Positions 22,781-34,883 of a DNA stretch of 64,000 bases are shown in pieces. Location: positions 8,998,546-9,062,545 of the forward strand of contig JAJEKV010000009.1 in the NCBI GenBank assembly GCA_021234155.1, given 5' to 3'. The notes beneath the pieces were generated by a model. That model saw nothing but the letters and a program-made list of their open reading frames with translations. It made no database searches and was not told the DNA's origin. The position numbers were made by a program, and so were the translations under genes. Within the stretch, counting starts at the first letter, position 1; the number at the start of each line of letters is the position of its first letter. Origin of the DNA: Isoetes taiwanensis. Lineage: Eukaryota; Streptophyta; Lycopodiopsida; Isoetales; Isoetaceae.

Positions 22781-22929
22781 GTCAGATGCAGTCCCCTCGG
22801 CAGCTGCTGCAAATGATCTACCCAAAAAAGCTCTCGAGAAACCATGCATTCTTGACTTCTTACCTCAAGAATGAGTATTCTACTTACCTCTGGAGGACGT
22901 AGTGCATGCGATCCAAGTAATTGCATGGG

Positions 22930-23800
22930 AACTCTCAGGCCAGACCATATTCTATTGAACTCTGTTTAGCAAGTTTTGCAAGTTTGGCATCTCTGGTCGT
23001 CCAAAAGGCATAATTCTTCACACATTCCAGACTAACCACGTATCTTGGCCTCACATTTAGGACATTCCACAAATATTCCTCAATCCTCATCTTCATGCCT
23101 ACGGATTGCCTTTTGGGCATCCCAAAAATGTAGTCTAAGACCTCTTGAGTACATGCAAAGTAAGATGAATTGAATATGTTAGCATTCTAGGTTAATATCG
23201 CCTAAACCAATTGTCTTTATACTGAAGCCCAAATTTCTCAAAAAATTGAATCGATTGAATGGAATGGAGCTTAAAAAGTCTATGGGATCCAAACACATCA
23301 GATCAAGATTAAAAGACCCTAGCCCCAAAGAGTTTTCAAGAGAAAACAAGTAATAAGCTCGTCGATTAATGAATTCAAGTGTTGTATAAAGCTCCAATAT
23401 ATGTTTAACTCTCACTACATGGCATGGATTTTGTAGAATGATAATCGATTCACTTACATTCAACATCTCAATTGTGAGTGAGAAATGGCTTGTGAATGTT
23501 ATTTTTTCCAATTTTATAACTACTTTTCAATTAAACATGAAAACTATTCACATGAGATTTGAATTGCTTTATTAACATCAAACACCTTGCTTTGCAAGTT
23601 TCTAAATGACAATATAGGGTGATGTGGTATTCGAATCAAATTCGAAGACTACATAGTTGTGGATAATCCTTGTGGACAAGTAGTTTCCTCCTCCTAAACA
23701 ACGTGCATTTGGCTTGAATTATATGGGTGGTTGCATGGCCACAACATGCATTTGGTTTGAATGCTATGGGTGGTCTGAAGATGCAAACAGAAACGAGCCT
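22930..23800. other. No recognised gene upstream of GLDH
   Basis: An open frame at 23120-22935 on the minus strand (61 codons) has normal-looking amino-acid composition but matches nothing I recognise. It lies about 85 bp upstream of the GLDH ATG and may be an upstream exon or part of another relic. Promoter sites for GLDH were not identified. Confidence 0.3.
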
Positions 23801-24395
23801 TTTCAAAGATATACAGTCACCCTCAATTGAATAGACACTATGACTCAATTGAATAGACAATACAACTGAATACAAGAAGAAGACAAATATGTTTAACTTT
23901 GGTTGCCCTTAAGAACAAAACTATGTTTAGGAGTGGATGAGCAGAATATCACCATCGGCCAATCAAATTTATTCTTTTGATTTAAAAATAAGATATCATT
24001 TGCAACAATAAGTAATTGATCGACCAATCGGCTAATTAAATGGTTTATTGTCTCTCCGCTTTGTTGTGTAAGATCTTATGGGTATGTTCTAATTCCTTTT
24101 CAAAGATATATAGTCACTCTCAATTGAATAGACACTATGACTCAATCGAGTAGACAATACAACTGAATACAAGAAGAAAACAAATATGTTTAACTTTAGT
24201 TGCCCTTAAGAACAAAACTATAGGTGGATGAGTAGAATATCACCATCGGCCAATCAAATTTATTCTTTTGATTCAAAAAATAGATATTACTTGCAACAAT
24301 AAGTAATTGATAGACCAATTGGCTAATTAAATGGTTTATTGTCTCTCCATTTTATTGTGTAAGATCTTACGGGTATGTTCTAATTCCTTTTTGTC
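23799..24395. repeat. Two-copy tandem duplication, about 297-bp unit
   Basis: Units begin TTTTCAAAGATATA at 23799 and 24095 and stay over 90 per cent alike through GGTATGTTCTAATTCC. Each contains internal CAATTGAATAGACA repeats. It is non-coding. Confidence 0.85.
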
Positions 24396-24744
24396 ATGTT
24401 TGAGTTCTTTCCATTCATCCACTTTTTAACTCATGCTTCATTTGTTAGAGCAAAAAACGTATTGAATGATTTAGCTATGAACGGCAAACCTAAACACATC
24501 TGGAACATGCTTTGTAGGTTGTACAACAATGAGGATAGCAATTGCTTTATATGATAGGGATACTGATGTTACTGCGATCGTTATTGCAAATGGCTATTCG
24601 TTCAGTGATTCTTCAAAAAGCTGGTTCTTGGGGGTTGGAACTTATATGATGGTTGTGAAGATCATAGCAGCAAACTTACTGACTACATGTAAAAGAAATA
24701 TATAAGGTAACTACATATGGTGTGTATAACTAAAGGGTTGCGAA

Positions 24745-25060
24745 GATCTTTTGGGCATGGTCTAGTGGTAGGACTTCAAACCATCACACCCAAGGTCACA
24801 GGTTCAAGTATAGCCAATATTGGTCCAGTAATGAGGACCTTAAAATCCATTGGTTCGAGGCCATAGGTTCAAGTATGACCAGCTAGTCCTCTAGTTCAGA
24901 CATTAAATCTGACATATGTAGTAGATAATCACTTGTAAGCACATACACTATCATGGCTAGATGGTTTATTGGTTTCCATGTGACATGTAGAATATGATGT
25001 ATATATTGTACTCATGATGTAATGGTCAATAGATTGACATCTTTGAATAAAAAATAAATA
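24745..25060 (+). mobile_element. tRNA-derived SINE with target duplication
   Basis: Flanked by near-identical 13-bp copies AAAGGGTTGCRAA at 24732-24744 and 25061-25073. The head has an RNA polymerase III A box (TGGTCTAGTGG, about 24758) and B box (GGTTCAAGTAT, about 24801). A second B-box-like GGTTCAAGTAT follows at about 24866. The 3' end is A-rich (AATAAAAAATAAATA). Confidence 0.75.
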
Positions 25061-25429
25061 AAAGGGTTGCAAAATTAGAGAAGAATACATGCTTGCTAGC
25101 AATTTGCTAAGTTGTCTTGTTCAAACTGATAGGAAGATACAACAAGTAACTGGATGACGTAGATGAGAAGACCAAATGCTTATAACATTTTTTTGGAAAA
25201 TTGTATTGTTAAAAAGTTTTTTTTTTTCACATGACAATTTCAATGGATAGAGGAGGTTTACATCTGATTCAAAAATGTGTTAGTTGAATTTTTCCTCGAA
25301 TGATGCCTTAGCTTCCACCTCTGATATTTGAAATAAAATTTTAAACTAGTGCTACCATATTCTGCTAAGTTTTTAAGCTAGAGCTACTAGATATCTCGAC
25401 AATTTTTGTCCTAGTAGTAATGATTGTAC

Positions 25430-25502
25430 TAGCCCATTGTATGGGTCCCATGACCTATTGGTCTCTGTGGACGTTAAAAAATCTATTCTATTCTATTCTA
25501 TT
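25430..25502 (+). mobile_element. Short LINE 3' end with TATTC tail
   Basis: Plus-strand copy of the family 3' end: ATGGGTCCCATGACC, then TTGGTCTCTGTGGACG, then about four TATTC units. Confidence 0.7.
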
Positions 25503-25709
25503 CCATAAACAAATTTGCCAAGGACCAATCATTCAACACAATTCACCAAATATTCCCATTGTAAGAAAACATATCTTTATTGGCTTTATGTTTCAACACA
25601 ATGTAACAATCAGAACAAAAAACTTGCAAACTTCAACGAGAGCGTATCCTTGTAGAACCCATCTAGTCATCCACAGTAAAAAAGTTTATGTACCCATCTT
25701 GTTTATGTA

Positions 25710-26165
25710 CAAGTTTCGAAATATCAAAGTCAACCAAAATAAAGTTATTGGTTTTTACTTGAAAAAAGATGCGAGATCAAAATGATGTAACATTATCATC
25801 AGCACGTGAACATGACATAATATGTCTAGTAGAAACATGGGAACATGAGACAAAGAGACTACCGGAAGAAGAGAGATACCAATTATTCACATGCTGGAAA
25901 GAGAAAAATTTTATGGCAGGGAGAGGGAGAATGCGGGATTAGCCTGTTACATAAAAAATAATATAGCCTATAAGGCTCGAATTGTAACGCTGGATGTCAA
26001 TAAAAGATATATGTTTGTGAATATAAAATTGGTTAGTAGTGAAGATCTTACATTGATAATTGCATATTACCCACCTAACAATGACAAGTTGGAATTGCTG
26101 GACCTGGAGGAAGTAATTATAAAAGCTAGACTTAGAGTTTGAAATACTCTAAGTCTAGCTTTCAA
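25710..26165 (+). mobile_element. LINE endonuclease-domain fragment
   Basis: Reads as the first half of an apurinic-endonuclease domain. IICLVETWEHE lies at about 25820-25850; after a frame change come GLACYIKNNIAYKARIV (25937-25987) and LIIAYYPPNNDK. This is the domain that nicks target DNA in LINEs. It is cut off at 26142 by a stop, in a 17-bp hairpin (26122-26162). Confidence 0.65.
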
Positions 26166-26186
26166 AGAAAATAAAGAAAAGAAAAG

Positions 26187-26990
26187 AATAGAATAGAATA
26201 AGAGGCCATGGGAGGAAGATAACTGTTACTACTAGAATTAAAAAAAACCCCTGCCGCGAAAGGTTTTCAAGGGAAAACTTTTGTAGTAATGGTGATACTA
26301 AAGCAGGAATATTAAGTAAACCATGATGACTGATGAAGACTTATTGAAGACGTTTGTTTAGAACCTCAAGTATGTATAATGCCAAGTCACGCACAGATGA
26401 GGCTCTGAGAAGTTGCGGAAGCGTGGAATGGAATGCTAAAGTTAGATACCATCTCAAAAGTAGGACATCTTAGCAGAGTATGTCTTTCATCTTCAATAAC
26501 CTATAACTGCCAACATGCACATAATCTCACTTCTCATGGCAATTGCGACTGCTCCCATCTACCTGTCTCAATCCATAGCTAGTGGGATCCGGCGAATTGA
26601 TGCAATAGCTACAATCTTTTTCCTGGACACGGAAGCATGCAAATAAGCTTGCAGTCCTGGTGCCAAAGTGGGATTTATATGTGCATGATAATGATCAGTT
26701 TTGCTTGGGCCAAGGTAACTGCATCCCACATCTTCTGAGAAAAACGACCATCAAGATATTGTTGCCAAAGCTCAGGATAAGAACTAGCAAGCACCGTGCA
26801 GTGTTCCAGTTGCATAAACCAACACGCAAGCCATGCATTACAATTCTCTTTCTGCAACATCGTTTCAAACGTTGGGGAGATTCAGCCAGCGAGAAGAGGG
26901 TACGTATCATCATCCATATGATGCACCTTGCCGATATAATGGAGATGGTGCTTCATGGCAGAATGTTGAAGAGGGTACTTGTATAATGTC
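26187..26990 (-). mobile_element. LINE 3' part, pentanucleotide-tail family, minus
   Basis: Begins with a GAATA tail (26187-26200). It has the AAAACCCCTGCCGCGAAAGG block at 26247-26266, the counterpart of blocks at 9298-9330 and 38340-38370. Upstream is a decayed coding part with no clear catalytic motif. It lies tail-to-end against the plus-strand endonuclease fragment. Confidence 0.55.
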
Positions 26991-27069
26991 AATAAGTAAT
27001 GTGTTAAATTAGATGCTTTCATTTTGGCCTTCAATAGTATTGTCTATATATATTTTTTTTTTGTTGAAG

Positions 27070-27355
27070 GATGTCAGACTTTATTCACACGGGGGGTTAC
27101 TCCGGGCAACGAGAGCTGTCGGATGGGCATATTTGCCCTTTATTCCAAGATCTGGACCGTACAAAGCGATCCTCGTTTGTGGGGTATGCATGTACAAGTT
27201 TTTGTATACTGTATATTAAGGTTTGCAAAATACTATAAGGTTTGAGAGAATATACTTAATGGTGTTAATTTTGTACATGTATTATAAATTTTTTGAGGCT
27301 CTCGCTGCCCTACGTAACCCCCCGTGTGAATATGCACCCAAACCAAAGGGGGTTT
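27070..27355. mobile_element. Foldback DNA element, copy 1
   Basis: Inverted ends TTCACACGGGGGGTTAC near 27079-27100 and its counterpart at 27310-27340. The inside (GATCTGGACCGTAC, GCGATCCTCGTTTGTGGGG, TTGTATACTGTATATT) is about 90 per cent like 47095-47260. No protein is encoded. Confidence 0.7.
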
Positions 27356-28055
27356 GAAGGGGGATTTAATTTAAAGGTAATGTAATGGTTTAATGTAATG
27401 GTTTAATTTAATTTAATATAATGGTTTTTGTTATAGGTTAAAAAAAATTTTTGCCCCTTCGGGGCAAAGAACAAACAACGTGACTTCACACTTGGATGAG
27501 TTCGTTAAGTTTAACCTACTCGTATGAACAACAGTTTAGTAAAGTAAAACTAATGGCAACGATATTTGTCATTATTGGGGCTTGTGCTTTTAGTCCCAAT
27601 TTGCTAGAGGAGCTACTTGCAAATGAGAAGGCTTCCTATTGTGAAATGTAAATATGAAGCACAACAAAATTGGAACCAAGTATGTATATATGTGTAATCC
27701 ATAGTTTTAACAAATGACTGAATATATTCTCCAGCCATCCCCATTGGGCTGCATAAAAACATCATCATGTACTCCCAGAGTAGAAAGCAAAGTAATAGCC
27801 TGACTGTTCAAGAAGCATGGAATATATTTTGTCCAACACACAATGGCTTCACAGTTGCCTCTTGTCCCTATGGTAAATGCGAATGGATTGAAAAGCCATG
27901 CTACTGCAGATAAGATAACATGTATTGCTTTTCGTTCATGCCATGTAACTTTAGCAAGGCATAAATAAAATTGCCCACCAATAGGTCTGCATTATGTCAC
28001 CACACTGCTTGTCTTAAATCTATGGAAGAAACCTAGGAAAATATTTGTTGAGTAA
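27356..28055. other. No gene recognised
   Basis: Contains short TAATGGTTTAAT repeats at 27380-27440 and a CCCCTTCGGGG hairpin at 27456-27466 that also follows the related element at 47368. Otherwise AT-rich. Confidence 0.4.
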
Positions 28056-28059
28056 TTAC

Positions 28060-29150
28060 ATACCAGCTGATGAGAAAAGAAGCTTTCCGCAGGATCGATG
28101 CCACCATTCATTTCCCATATGAGTCAATAAGAGCATTTCCAACAAGCATATCTGAATCCAAGTTTCTGCATATAGCATAAGAATGAATCCACTTTGTCCC
28201 TGACAAGACTTCTGTGTTTGTGAACATGCCAACGATACTGACACAGGTGACATTATTTGGCATAAGACCTTCTGCCTCCATCTCAGGTAAAATATGAAGT
28301 GTCTCCTTGGGATTTCCTTGCCAAAGAAAACGATGATAGGATTGAATTCCATGAAACCAGATTCCTCCCCCGTGATTTTATCAAAAATTCGCGGACCTTC
28401 TTCCGACCATCCGCATATGTTGTACAAGTTCATAAGGGCGGTTTGCTAGAACAATACCGAATCAAGACCGGGACTTTAATGCGAGGAGTGTATACGTTTG
28501 CCTTGTGCCAATGCCTCTTCAGAAATGCATGCTTCCACCACACCGAATAGGTTACCTTGTCCGGCAAGATGCCTTCCAAATGCATTTCGTGAAAGTATGA
28601 TAATGCTTTCTGCCCATCCCCGTTTTAATAAAATACAATCATTGAGGTCCACGAAACTATGTTCTTATTTTGCATTCTACAAAAAAAGCTTTCTACGTAT
28701 TCCAGAACACCTAATTTGCTATACATATTGAGGATTGCATTCCCAACAATTTCATAGGAGTCAAAGTCACTAATTATAATGTAAGCATGGAAAAACTTGC
28801 CTTTTGCAAGACTCCCAAATCTCGCATGCATCCAAAATGGTCCCAAATGCAGTTTATCCGGGATCACCTCATCAAGCCGCATTTGATGGAAAAGTTCAAC
28901 AAAGATCCTTGGCAAGCTCATGTCGACAATAAATCCCCAACATAATTGTCCAGAAAAACGTTCCGTTGGCTCGGTTTCAAAACACCATATTTGCTTCATG
29001 CATATCTCCACAATTGCCATACATCATAGCCAAATGATTTCCACAAACATATCTTTCACAAGGCCACTACGAACGACGTGAGCATGAATGTGTTTGCCTT
29101 TAGGTAAACTGTGGGTATTGCTTAGCTTCATTTTCTTCGGCTTCACCCTC
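28060..29150 (-). pseudogene. PPR gene relic
   Basis: On the minus strand the following can be read: GKHIHAHVVRSGLV (about 29110-29070), NHLAMMYGNCGDMHEAN (29050-29000), GNAILNMYSKLGVLE (28770-28715), SWTSMIVFY (28660-28625), HEMHLEGILPDKVTYS, and finally a repeat around 28440-28350 with GWSEE and DKITG. These are PLS-class PPR motifs broken by frameshifts and stops. The frame at 29419-29156 could be its N-terminus, but the match is weak. No E or DYW domain is found. Confidence 0.75.
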
Positions 29151-29814
29151 TCTTATTATGGCCTCTGAAACATCAGTTTCACCTGAAAAGATTGTAAACC
29201 TGTAAGATCGGCAACCTGCAAAGATGGCAGAATACGGAGCCCCTGGATCCGCTGACAAATATCTTGCTTTGACGCCCCAGCCAGAAGAGATGATGCATTG
29301 GATAAATGTTCCTCGGCCAAGATGCCTGGTCGCAGCTGCAAAGCAACAAAGGATGAACCCGTCAAACCGATTAACCCTGTATCAGACCAAATCCGGAGGC
29401 AACCAGACTTGGTATGCAAGAACTAACCCGACATAGCCACGAAGCAAATTAGGCCCATAACCCCTCAAACCCTAAAATGGGTTCTCTCGAGCCTTGCATG
29501 TCGAGCAGAATGTGATAAAATAAGAAAAATACAATATAATAACGAAATATATGATATTTGGATCTAAACCATTGGATGTAGGCATCAAAATTAGTTCAGG
29601 CGTATGCGCACTCTAGATATACTAATTAGTATGGCTCATCAAATACATCCACGAAATCATATAAAAACCTTAGGAAAAAAAGTACAAAAATACAAAAGAA
29701 ACCCCCTGTTATTATGCTACATATTCAATCAAAGAGTCAAATACAAGTATAAATGCAGAGACAGGAATAAAATCTCAGCGGATAAGCGGAGACCCACCGA
29801 GTGAAGCAACCTGC

Positions 29815-30120
29815 CTAAGCATAAGAGTGCACATCCAAAAACTCCTCAAAAATCAATCGCCTCTTGCGAGGGGCAAGTGAAGAACAATGATACGACTTTA
29901 CAATGTAACCTTGAGCTTCTTGGAGAACACGATTATCTGCCACATCCAGACCTTTGAAGATTACCAATCTTCGTCTTTTCCAGATAGTCCAAAGCAACCA
30001 TCCTGCTGCTAGATGAAAAGCCTGGCCTTGTAACTCTGTCCAGGTACTTGGGTAAATTGCCAAAAGCAGTTGTTGACTTGTTAGTGAAACCTGAAAAAGG
30101 GAAAACAACCAGTCCCATAC
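29815..30120 (-). mobile_element. L1-like LINE C-terminal fragment
   Basis: Encodes a Trp-rich tail, GQAFHLAAGWLLWTIWKRRR, closely like the C-terminus of the L1-like element at 51900-52000. This is the end of the zinc-finger/RVT region of plant L1 elements. It is 5' truncated at about 30120, and the 3' end is unclear. Confidence 0.6.
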
Positions 30121-30239
30121 CTGTCTAAGGTGTTTATGGGCTGTGACCTACGCCCAAGACATTCAGGCGAAGGCACCACGTGTTTGCATCTAGTCTCGCT
30201 TTAGATTGAAATGGCAGTGTGCATGTAAGGCAAAAGTTT

Positions 30240-30440
30240 TGCCCACAAATGTGTGGTGAGTTGGTATAGGCCTAGTAATACCAAAATAAATGTACATTTG
30301 GTCATGGGTTCAAACCTTGCCATTTATATTTGAAAGTTGGTTACTAGGGGTATACGATGATGATCCCCGAATATGTGTCCTCCACTTTGGCTGCCACAAT
30401 GTGGTGGGATAAAACTAGCTAGTCTGTACAAGATTGTACA
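30240..30440 (+). mobile_element. tRNA-like SINE head
   Basis: An A-box-like TGAGTTGGTATAGG at about 30257 and a B box GGGTTCAAACC at about 30307 are spaced as in tRNA genes, but no cloverleaf forms. It lies just upstream of the LINE at 30454. The 3' end is not defined. Confidence 0.45.
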
Positions 30441-30986
30441 AGATTAGTCTAGTATGGATCTTAAACAAAGTAATAAAAAATCAATGGGACTATGGATTGC
30501 CTGCTATTACCAGACAGCTTTGACACAATCAATCTCCCTACATAAGACAGAGAGGCACAATCGGTACCTATGGATGTGGATACAGGATTGCAGTGGTATC
30601 TTTCTTTGTGGCGGCCGGCTACATCCCGCATGCGAAAATAACTTCCATCACACCCATTCGGATGTGGATAGGCCGCACTCCTATGTTGATCTATATGATG
30701 ATATACAACACCAGAAGCAGTTGGACAGCATAATACTCCTTGGAGACTTCAATGCATGCACAGGGGTGGAGCAACCCATGAAATTTTGTCCCTTTGTATG
30801 AGAATGTGTTACAGCTGTGCCCTGGAGAAGTTGCTTGTCCATGAACATCAGATGACAGCTAGGTCACGTGCTATGGTAGGTAGTTGCTTTTGCTCTGCAG
30901 TATCTTTGACCTAGTAACTTGCAATGGACTAGCATAGTGGACGTCCTTTCATAATGCACTTGCAGGCAGGAAAACTAGTGGGGACG

Positions 30987-32493
30987 ACTCTTAATTATTA
31001 GTGAAAAAAACGGGCCGATAACGGGCCGGCGATGGCGGCCGCTTTCTTGAAGGAAACCTAGGGGGCGGCTATGGCCGTCCCCATCCCCTTGGTGAATCAG
31101 GACTGCCCCGGAGGCTGGAGGGCTGTTAGGGATCTGTGCTCTCGAAGACTAGGCTGGTAGAACCTTTCTTGCAGTTGAAGTCTTCTCTCTTTCGTTCCCT
31201 TTCGTGCAAAAACCAGGGAAGCCTCCTTCCACTCTCTTCTAGCTTCTAATCCAGATTAGGGGCTCTGAGATTCTTGGCAAGGTGAGTGCAACTTGGTATT
31301 TCTGCTTCTTGTTTTCACATCTGCCACAGGGTTCCGGCTATGGGAGGTGTGCCTCAAGTTAGCTTCAGAGGTAAAGTGATGCTCCTCTTCTGCCATTGAT
31401 TTCGTTCTTGTCAGTCTCTAGTGGTCTGGCTGGGAGAATGGCTGCAGATTCCAGGAAATAGATACAAGCAGCCCTGTAGTATATGCTGCCATAAGAAGAA
31501 GGAACCGCTCTTTTAGTACAGTCCCCAGCTAGAAAATTTTTCGGAAGGGATCTTCAAGATCAGCTTGGTGTCTGGAAATAAATGCTGGCCCCTGTAGTAC
31601 TATGGCAGCTAAGAAGAAGGCATTGTTGGCATCTTTAGTACTATTTTCTGCAGCACTTTTCTTTAGGCCGGTGCTAGTATCAGCAAGAGCCAAACCTTTT
31701 GACAGAAGACAAGCGCCTATGCATTTCTGTTGCAAATATTTCATGACTTTGTGGTTGTTTGTCTAACAATTAGCAGGGCCCGTGCTCCCCTTTCCCAGCA
31801 AGTGGTGGCTTGAGAATTGGTAGTTTGCAGGAACGGGACAGCTCAAAAGCCATTAACTTCTAGTGGGCGGGAGACCCTAGAAAGGTTAAATTCTTGGTCT
31901 TGCAGGAAGACAAGGCTGCGCAGGCTAAGCGGATGGGTCGAGTGGGTCAAGATTCTAGCGGTGCTGCTCCCTCTGGTGCGTTGGTGAGAAGAAGGGCGAG
32001 TGCCTTATAACATGAGGCACCCCCTATAGTATTGCTACAGCAGCTGATGGGATCAAGACTATCTTCGCGAGGAAGCTTAAAGAGGATCTTGCCTCTAGTT
32101 TGACAAACAGACCCTGTGCGATTGGCTACTCTCTTTCCTCGCTGGGGTAATCTCGTGTCCGGTTTCTTTGCCATATCCGAGGGCCTATTTTTTTGAAGCA
32201 ATGGTGCAGTTGGGGCATGTGGAAAGACAGGAACTCAGCTCCCATAGTATCTGTTTTGGAGAAGAGGCCGGGTAGTTCTTGTCCAGTAACTGGCCCTAGT
32301 TGTATCATTAGAGTCTAGGAAATTAGTCCTTCTCTCCTGTAGTATCCTACGGAGAAGAAGTTGAGAGAGGCAAAAGAGTACTAGGCTCAGAGTTTGGACT
32401 GCTATCCATGGATTCGAGAAGTGGTAGCAGCTCTGGGCTCAACTGTATGTATGAAAACGTTTATCTTTTGAATATAATACAAATCCTTGACTT

Positions 32494-32525
<32 letters not shown>
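30987..32525 (+). mobile_element. 1.54-kb poly-A retroposon nested in the LINE
   Basis: Flanked by the 14-bp duplication AACTAGTGGGGACG (30973-30986 and 32527-32540) and ends in 31 A residues (32495-32525), so it was inserted by L1-type reverse transcription. The 5' part is GC-rich with GGCCG repeats. Inside are degenerate units beginning CCTGTAGTAT/CCTATAGTAT (31475, 31591, 32018, 32240, 32337), several followed by AGAAGAAG. No reverse transcriptase is present. It is either an internally deleted L1 (5' and 3' untranslated parts joined) or a retroposed transcript. Confidence 0.8.
31602..31766 (+). CDS. Small ORF with signal-peptide-like start, doubtful
   Basis: Fifty-four codons inside the retroposon. 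The first 21 residues (MAAKKKALLASLVLFSAALF and one Phe) look like a secretion signal, with a basic start, a hydrophobic core and small residues. What follows has no known domain. The DNA encoding the start belongs to the internal repeat unit, so the resemblance may be chance. Confidence 0.2.
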   Translation: MAAKKKALLASLVLFSAALFFRPVLVSARAKPFDRRQAPMHFCCKYFMTLWLFV

Positions 32526-32530
<5 letters not shown>

Positions 32531-34883
32531 AGTGGGGACGGATCCCACGTGGAGTGGAGATGAGTAGATTGCTTAAACCTCTGTGGTGTAGCTTCTCGCA
32601 TGCTTCAACTATGATTCAATTACGAACATGCAGAGGCTTACACCCAAATACTCATAGACAACTTGGCAGTGATTTTTTTGTTTACCTAATCTAGACCAAC
32701 AGATAGGCAAATTGATTGACGTACTCAGGACTGGTGCAAAGAGATGCGTTGGGAGAAGCCATCCGCGACAGATCTCGGAGACCACAATCTTCCCACATAA
32801 CCAGTGGTTTGACTGAGTGTAAGGAACTCAAACACTAGCTCTACCAGGATATAGATCCCGCTCTATGCCTATACGAAGCTAGACAATATCATGCTTTTCT
32901 CAAGGTTAAGAAAGTCAGGTATATCGCGAGGCATCAAAGGAAAATGTTTTACCTCCTAGAATGTCATCCCAAAACCTTCTGCCGAAAGGGGAGCACAAAA
33001 AGCCAGTACAACCTACAGGAACATCACTCTCGAGCAATGGGGGCAATACTTGCAACAACTCTACAATCTCAAGGTGCATGAGCAGCAATACCCCCGCAGG
33101 AAGGCCGAGCATTGGAAATCATAGTGGCAGATGTCATCCAGGGCTTACACCATCTTACCAATGGAAAAGCGGGCTACTTGTCCAGTATACAGGCAGAGTT
33201 GCTCAAGTCGACAGGTCCCTTATAATACTAGTTCTAACTGGCTTATTCAATTGAGCATCATAAGAAGGTTTTTCCCCACAGTAGACCACTAGCAGGGTTG
33301 TTCCCATTTAGAAGATAGGTGAACCGCACTGTCTAGCCAATTATTGGACACTCATGGTCAGTTTAGTGTTGGCAAAGCTATTAGTCAACATTCTAGAGTG
33401 GGCAGTTGATGGGATGGGCAAAGGCGGCAGAGGTATAAACTCTCATATAAGTAGGATTCAGGCCCCGACACTCAACCATTGATCATATCTTCACACTGCG
33501 GACATTGATTGAAGACAACAAGAACTTGTATTATTGCTTTGTTGACTTTGCCAAGGCTTTTGATATTGTGGGCAAGATTGCGACAATTGGGGGTTCCTAT
33601 GGATTTGTAGAATGCAATGTACAGGTTATATGAGACATGCTTAGTCCAATCGCAGGGGGGTCAACCATTCAATAGCTGCATCGGGATCCACCAGAGATGC
33701 CCTCTCTTCCCAATATTGTTTGGGCTTTTCGTTGATCAGTTGAAAAGCTGGCTTGCTGACACGCATATCAATCTGGCCAAGACTAAGGTGGTCCACATCT
33801 CATATTCATGTTAGACAAGGCATCCCTCATTTGCTTACTGGGCGCAAAATGTGGAGGTGACATCTGCCTATAAGTATCTAAAAGTGCAGCTTTTTTCTAC
33901 AATGTACTGGAACACTTCCATTTGGTTACGAGTGGCAGGGGGATGGAAAGCATTGTATGCCGAATAACAGTCAAGAGCAGTGGGCTAGAAAATCTTGCAT
34001 GCGATGCATAACAATAGTCAAGAGCAGACATATATGATTGAACCCATCAAGTGCACCTATTTAGGGTCTTGGTGAAACATATTCTTCTATAAGGGGTTGA
34101 AGTATGGGGCCCAATGGTGTCCCTTGCTACCTAGAATGACTTGAAGCAGGTGCAGAAAACCTTCTTGGCATGGGCATTAGGAGTGAAATCCGTGGTCCGA
34201 TACCAAATTCTGCTGTAGAGGATAAGTTTCTTGCCTCTTTAGAAGGCAGCCCTTGATCGCCACATCATCTACTTTAAGAAGGTGGGCAATATGGACGATG
34301 GTCGTCTCTCCGACCTAGCCTACACCGTGGCAATGGGGCTGCAGTGCCTTAAGGCCTGTTGGAAGGAAGAGAGAGCTTACCGGTTAGCTAGATGGAATGT
34401 TTAGGAGCACAAGTGTATACATGTGCAAATAGAAGCGGATCGTCATAGCTTGTAGGTTGAAGCAATTCTTTGATGCTTGCTTCCTCAATAAGCTTTAGGA
34501 TTTCAGCGCCCTTGAACAGGTTAAGAATATATTACCAGCACCACATAAGCCTCACACTGGAACGGGGCCCACAACCTAACCAACAGCTACATGTGATATT
34601 GAGCACGACTTCAAAGCTATTGTTGGTATCATACCTTCAGGAGATCATGGATATGCGAGCTCAACTATGTCCTTTGACACTCATTTTATGTGTATATATT
34701 TCATGATGCATATTTATACAATCTATAAACATTCTTGTTACTGTTACGATTTTTTCCCTCGAAAACCCTTCGGGGCGGGGGTTTTTAATCCAGACAGAAA
34801 TACGTTTGTTGCGCTCCTCTATTGGGTTTCATAGGATGATTCATCTTCAATGGAGGATAAAAACCATTCGATTCGATTTGATT

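Larger units (their letters stand above)
12230..22849 (-). pseudogene. GLDH: L-galactono-1,4-lactone dehydrogenase pseudogene split by a transposon
   Basis: GLDH catalyses the last step of plant ascorbate synthesis in mitochondria. The minus-strand copy starts at ATG 22849 with an Arg/Ser/Ala-rich targeting peptide. It is cut after codon 23 by the element at 13759-22776 and resumes at 13754 in the same frame. Readable parts are 13754-13303 (the VGSGLSPNGIG-like FAD motif seen as LGSGLSPNGIGLS, MDKVLE, VTVQAGIRVEHV, LQNFA), about 13188-13065 (VDEKVVSMKLVTPA), 12720-12530 (KSEGYRVGWSDEILGFD-like and GGQQWVS) and 12530-12230 (GIIMYLP, LWDRYKAFEHWAKIE, SELDP). A TAG at 13563-13561 stops exon 1. 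There are frameshifts near 13310 and 13175, and about 130 and 60 residues are missing internally. It is a dead copy; a working gene must exist elsewhere. Confidence 0.9.

Noticed and set aside
22935-23120. Small gene upstream of GLDH
   Set aside because: Protein-like composition but no recognised motif; could be an exon of an unknown gene, so not called as a CDS.
23799-24395. CRISPR-like or satellite array
   Set aside because: Only two 297-bp units, no spacers, and the setting is a eukaryotic genome.
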